From contig NC_049979.1 of assembly GCF_000003815.2 (NCBI RefSeq), positions 4,421,293 to 4,485,292 of the forward strand: 64,000 nt of DNA, given 5' to 3'. Origin of the DNA: Branchiostoma floridae. Taxonomy: Eukaryota > Chordata > Leptocardii > Amphioxiformes > Branchiostomatidae. Both the position numbers and the translations under genes were made by a program. The notes under the pieces are model-generated. The model was not told the origin of the DNA and ran no database searches. It saw only the letters and a program-made list of their open reading frames with translations. This document shows positions 24,101 through 30,100 of the stretch, one piece after another (the stretch's first letter is position 1; the number at the start of each line of letters is the position of its first letter).

Positions 24101-27100
24101 GTTGAGAGTTTAGACCCGACGGGGTAAGAAATTTACCCTTCGGTATCCCAATCTTGCTCCGCGGGGAGACCTAAAGGATAATCGGGACACTCCAAAAAGA
24201 CTGCGGTCAGCTTGCATTTTCCATCAATGATATCTTACGTTGTGAACATTGTAGAATAATTATTTTTATATCACTATACTCAGTACGCCAAGAGCTACAC
24301 ACTGATATCCCACTTAAAACTAGAACATCAATTTTGGTTGATTTTCCAAATACCGACTGAACTTCCTAATTTGAATCGACCAGTGTTACCTGAATTTTCT
24401 GTACTGGTACCCACCCCTAATCTTAACAACACAGGTATTAACCATACATCTCTGCCCCTAGGCCAAAGGTGGGCTCTTCCCCCAGCACTCCGTCCAGCCA
24501 GGTCAGCACCCCGTCACACCGCAGCAGCTCGCTCATGGACGAGCTTGATCTCAAGCCCTTCAACAGCCCTGAGGCTGCCCTTCAAGACGCTTTTAGACTC
24601 GTGAATGATGAGAACTGGTATGTATTACTGTTAATGTAAATTCATTAAATTTCGCGGTAGCGGGAAAATGAAGTGTTCGCGGTGGTTTAAAGTTTGTCGT
24701 AGTGCCATAGACTGTAGTCAAAAACTATAATGGAAAAGCTTTTGCGGTGGTTTTAAGTTCACGGTGAATTGGTAATGAGAAAACCACATTAAACCACCGC
24801 GAACATTTCTGCATTTACAGTATTTTTACAAATTAAAGTCATCTTGTTACAAACGTTCCTTTGCCATTGTACTAATTGCAGAGGCAGAGAGTTCTTACAA
24901 GCTCTCTTTAAGCTGGGTTGCCAGTTTCTAGTTTGTGAGGTTTATGTGAAAGTACAAAATGAATTTTGTAAGTTTTCTTGTCTACAAATTTAAGTCATCT
25001 TGTAAGAGACGTTCCTTTGCCATTGTACCAATTGTCTCTGCAGATCTGCAGAGGAGAAGTTCTTACAAGCTCTCTATGAGCTTGGGTGCCAGTTCCTGGT
25101 ATGTGAGGTTTTTAGAAAGTACAAAATGAGTGATGTAAGTTTTTTTTGGCACATAAAAGAACCTGCCGCACTTATCAAAAAGAGTAGGGGACCTTCCCGG
25201 TGTGAGTGGATCAAACCATTCCGGCCAAAAGTGAGTAGGGAATTTCCAGAGCAGCCTTGTAACCCCTTCTTCGCCTATTGGGTCAGTACCTAAGCTTGAT
25301 GTTTCTGACTTAGGGAGATGAAATTCTACTGCAGTTATCGCTTTGGGCCGCTCTTCATCTTCAGGATGGTAACATCAGGCCCTACGAACCTGATTTTTAA
25401 AAAATATTTTAGAAATGGCATTGAGTGTTGGTTGACTGGTTGTTTGTCTCCCCAGGGAGGTGAAATGTGAGGGCATCAGCCATATCCGCAGACTCGCCAT
25501 CTTCCATCCCAAGGTGGTGAACTCACGTCTGCACGATGCCATCCTCGCCGTGCTCACCGAAGTGAAGAACCTCCGCTCGTCCGTAGCGCGGGCCGCCATC
25601 GCCTGTTTAGGGGACATGTTCACATACCTGAAGAAAAACATGGACCAGGTAATGTGTGCGCTGCCTTGTACCTTGTAGAATAATTTCCCTTTTGTGTTAT
25701 TGTATAGAAGAAACAAGCTTAATTCTAGAATTACAGCTTACTTTTATCTAAGTGTTTCTGTCCTAGTTTAACCAGACACATCTGCTTTTTCCAACTGTGA
25801 CAGAAAGCTTTAAAAGATTTATAGGAAGCAAAATGACTTGAGAAGACAGAATGAGCTTATCTTGTCAATGTTTTATTTTTGTTTTTAAAAGTAAGCTAAC
25901 ACATCTGCCCTCCCTATTGCTGTAGGACATTGACCAGACCACACAAGTCTTGTTACATAAGAACGGTGAATCCAATGGTTTCATCAGGGAGGATGTGGAC
26001 AAGGCCATGGCTGCCCTGGCCATGAACGTCTCCCCACAGAGGGCACTGACGGCACTTATTGCTGCAGGCAGAGAGTAAGTACAATCTAATACGTTTTGGA
26101 CGTGGGGTGGGGGCGATTTTGCATGTCTCAAAAGTAGTGCAACAGGCAGCATCTGCTAAGAAACTGTGGAGAACAATGACGGCCCGTCTCAGTAAAATTG
26201 ACTGACATGCGGCGAGGATGATGATGATGATGATGAACTTATTGAAAGTTAAATGAAACTTGTTATATTTGTGTAAAGATAAAAAATCTACTGTTTAAGG
26301 GCATTGCTATTGTGCTTGACAGCTTGCAACATTGTTAAGAAATTTAAAGGCCTTCTTTTATAACTCTGTCTCTCTGCTACAGCCACAGGAATGTTGCTGT
26401 AAGAAAGTGCACGGCTCAGTACCTGGTGACCATTGTAGAGCGAATGGGCACAGGACGTGTCATGTCAGGCATCAAGGATATCACAGACAAGGTCCTACCC
26501 ACGGCCGCTTCGTTCGCCTGTGACAGCTCCGGAGAAATCAGGTACATACATTAGAGACGAAGGGTAAACAACAACTAAATGTGCAATGGGGTCAGCCATT
26601 AGTGTTGTCGTCAGTTCTTGCTACTTTCTGTTCTCTTTGTGATTTTGCAATATTTTGCTTTAGAATTTGTGGTTTTAGCTTTCAATCTTTTTGTGACATT
26701 AGATTTGTTGTCTTTTTAGAACTCTTATAGCTTTATTAAGCAAACGTATCTGCATTTATTCTTTCTTTTTGATTTTGCTTCTATCCATTTCTCTGCTTCT
26801 ATGTTCTTGACTTATGCCTTTCTTCTTAGCTCTCCTTTTGCTTTTTCTCTGTCAAAGACAAAGTATGTACCTATTAAAGGTAAGAACTTGCTTTAAAATT
26901 TATGGTAATGGCTAAAAAATGGCCCTAGAAAATATTTACTGTTGATGACTCTTGTACCACAAAAGAACAGTTGCTGTCAAGTTTGGAAAAAAATGGAGTA
27001 ACTGTTGTACATGTACAGTACTTACTTTGACTCCTAAGTTTCGCCATGTATTTTTTAGAAATTAAGAATCTGTTAAGTATGGAAATGTTAGCCATTTTGC

Positions 27101-30100
27101 CTGTGACCTCAAGATTGTCTGATTATGTTGTGGCCTGCAAAGGAGCATGGAAATGGTTTCTTGAGTGTATCTTCCACAGTGCATTGTTTACAATTTGAAG
27201 GTTGAGAGTTGCTCAGATGTCTGGTAACACTGTCCCTGTCCTTGTCCAATTCCATTTGTATTGTCTCTGTTTTCGTCAGCAGGGCTAGCCCTTTGTAATA
27301 GCCACAGGCTAGTTAGGCAGCCCTGACTGTGTATGTTGAACAGCCAAACCAATGAATAAGAATAAACACTCTCCCTCCCTCCCACAGATACTATGGTAAG
27401 AAGGTTCTGTACCAGCTGATGTCTCATGAAGACTTTGACAAGCTGCTGGACAAGCATGTGGCTGCCAAGCACCAGAAGGATGTAAAGAACAAGGTGGAAG
27501 AACTCAGGCAGAGGGTGAGACCACACTCCTTCTTTAACATGAACCATCTTGGGAATTTTCTTTTAATAAGATCTATAGCATCGGACAAAGTTTTATGAGG
27601 AATAACAGACCCCTTATGATACGTAAAATTATGTTATATGATAAGGAATATGATGACATATTATGTATATTGTATATCATGTATATTTAGATATTTCCAT
27701 TTCTTTTGCCTTAAACAGTAAGATTTCACTTTCAACTACATTATGTGTTTTATAACATGAATAAAAGCATCTTAGCAGTTATCTTATTTGCTTATTTAGA
27801 ACATGACCAGGAATGTTGGGGGTATTTGTTTGTTGTTCCAAAAAAATTTGTGTTTAAACAGCTATTGAGGACTACTGAAGATGTACACTACTCATATACA
27901 GTGGATTCCAATTATTCGTATTACGCCTTTTTGGATAATTCGGGTAATCGGATAGAATTACGAAATCCCAAAACATTTGCCATTCATTCTATTGTTTAGA
28001 ACATCGCAGAATTGGATAACCCACGGTCTCAAACTTCGGGTTTTTGGATAGAATTACGTCAGGTCACACAAATTAACAATTGTAAAATATGCCCTAAAAC
28101 TTACAAAATGAGTCCAAAGGTAACTAGTAAATGTATGTATAAAGGCGTAAAGCCATGTAAAGGACCGTAAGAAAGTTCATTCCACAGAAAATCTAGCCGA
28201 TAGCGCTGTGCTAGCGTGCGAACATTTGGAGTTAGGCGCCATTTTGTTAGGTTGCCGCAAGGCATGATGGGCGAACGTCATTGGAACGTCAACACGCTTT
28301 TGAGTTCATATTTCCCCTTCAGACAATGTCTAAACTTGGTTTACCCTACAAAAATGTGTTTTTTTCATATCCACTGTCTCATTAATTGAGCTGATTTCGG
28401 CTGCGCTACGTAGATTTACAACAACGCACGTAACGCAACAGGGGTGTGATTTCGCAATGACCTATCTTGCGCATTGAATGGCGGGATATCTCAACCCAAG
28501 CGCCGCCATTTTGAATGTTTTGAACGTGAATTTTTTCCGTCTTCCACCGCAAAAGACGTAAATTTCAGAGTAAATTGTGGACACAAGTTGTAGACAAGAA
28601 GGTGAAGAGTTTATCACTCTCCAATACCGTTGTTTTAACTTAAAATTATGAAAGTAACGTCATATTCTCCGGCATACGAGCGGAGCCATGTTCGTCTTTG
28701 TTTTGGTATGCCGCCAAATTGCCGACGCACGGCTGTGCGAGTCAAGCGTACTTTTCCACATGTGCATTTAGCCACTGATTTGAACTCTTTATTAGATCAA
28801 GCATCTCACAGAAATCGCACAGTATCGGAACATATGATTAAAGTTTTGTAAACGGAGTTCCGTATCGTTAGAGTGGTAACCTCTATGAGCGTCTGTGTGT
28901 TATGTTTGCGTATTGGTTTTCAAAACTACACCCCTCCCCAACCAATGCCGCTAAAGCTGGTCATATAGCCAACTTCGGACTCTAGAGTAGGCCGGATAAT
29001 TGGATAAAATGCCCAGACAAATAGGCGATACAATAAAGCGGATTCCACTGTACATGGAATTGCATCAGGAAAAGGTCTTAAGTCTTGCTCTTGATAGAGT
29101 CGATCAGAGACAGGATTCTTTATTCTAACTATTCTGTGGTGACTCCAGGGTCTGGGTGAGATGCCAACGGATACGCCGTCAGCTCGGCACAGGAGGGCAG
29201 AAAGTGGCGGATCACGAGCAAAGTCTGGGGCAAGGGACAGCATCACTCCGAGCAGGTAGGCCACTAGTTCTGCCCTTTACGGGTACCAGATTGTCGTCTT
29301 TTTACTTCAACGTTTATGGGAGTTCATCATCATCATCATCATAATGGTTTATTTATTCTCACACTACACGTGGCACGATCGGGAGTGCGTTGGTCTCAGG
29401 CCCGAGAGGTCCCGGGTTCAAATCCGCCTGCCGTGTCACCGATCTTGTGCCCTTGGGAAAGGCACTTTACACGACTTTCCTCACCTAACTCAGGTGTAAA
29501 TGAGTACATAGCTGCGGCTAGTGGCAGTGACAGGCCTTTGTGGTGGTGACAGGCCACAGGGGCATGTTCGGGCATGACGCACCCGCCATAACACATGAGT
29601 CAGGGGTAGGAGGAACCCCTTACATCCTTGGTCGGAAGTCCTCCTAGGAGACGGAAAACTCCAAACAACAAACCTGCATCTGCTGGGGCCGTCTTACACG
29701 TTGCATACAGTTGCCCCTGTAGGACTAGTGCGCCAGTGGACGAGAGGGTGGAGAAGGACATGCACACCCCTCCTTCACCTTAAAAACCCAAGTGCAGGCC
29801 AGGCAGACGGGTCGCCTTAAACCCGTCTGCCTACCATTGTCTTCTGAGACAGACGGATGCCAACACGGTACAGGTTGCAGGGTCATTAAGACCCTGAATT
29901 GTATTGCCGTGTTACAATTGTTAAAAATAGTATTTGCACAGTTAAGAATTATATTGCTGTGCCGAGTTAGCGTTTAGACATGATAATTAATTTGCTAATA
30001 GCCATGTGTCAGTAGAAACAATCATGAACATTTATGATAGGTCACTTGTCATAAGAGATAGTGCCACACTTATTAGACATGATACCTAATTTGTTAATAG

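Larger units (their letters stand above)
24462..27514 (+). other. TOGARAM1: TOGARAM1 exons 16-20: TOG3 domain
   Basis: Exons 24462-24617, 25456-25648, 25926-26074, 26383-26541 and 27388-27514 encode a helical-repeat TOG domain. It starts near EAALQDAFRLVNDENW and continues through HPKVVNSRLHDAILAV, VKNLRSSVARAAIACLGD, MFTYLKKNMDQ, GFIREDVDKAM and RYYGKKVLYQLM. These strings correspond to the first C-terminal TOG domain of vertebrate TOGARAM1. Intra-HEAT turns (VNDENW, EVKNLRS) are the usual tubulin-facing loops. Confidence 0.88.
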
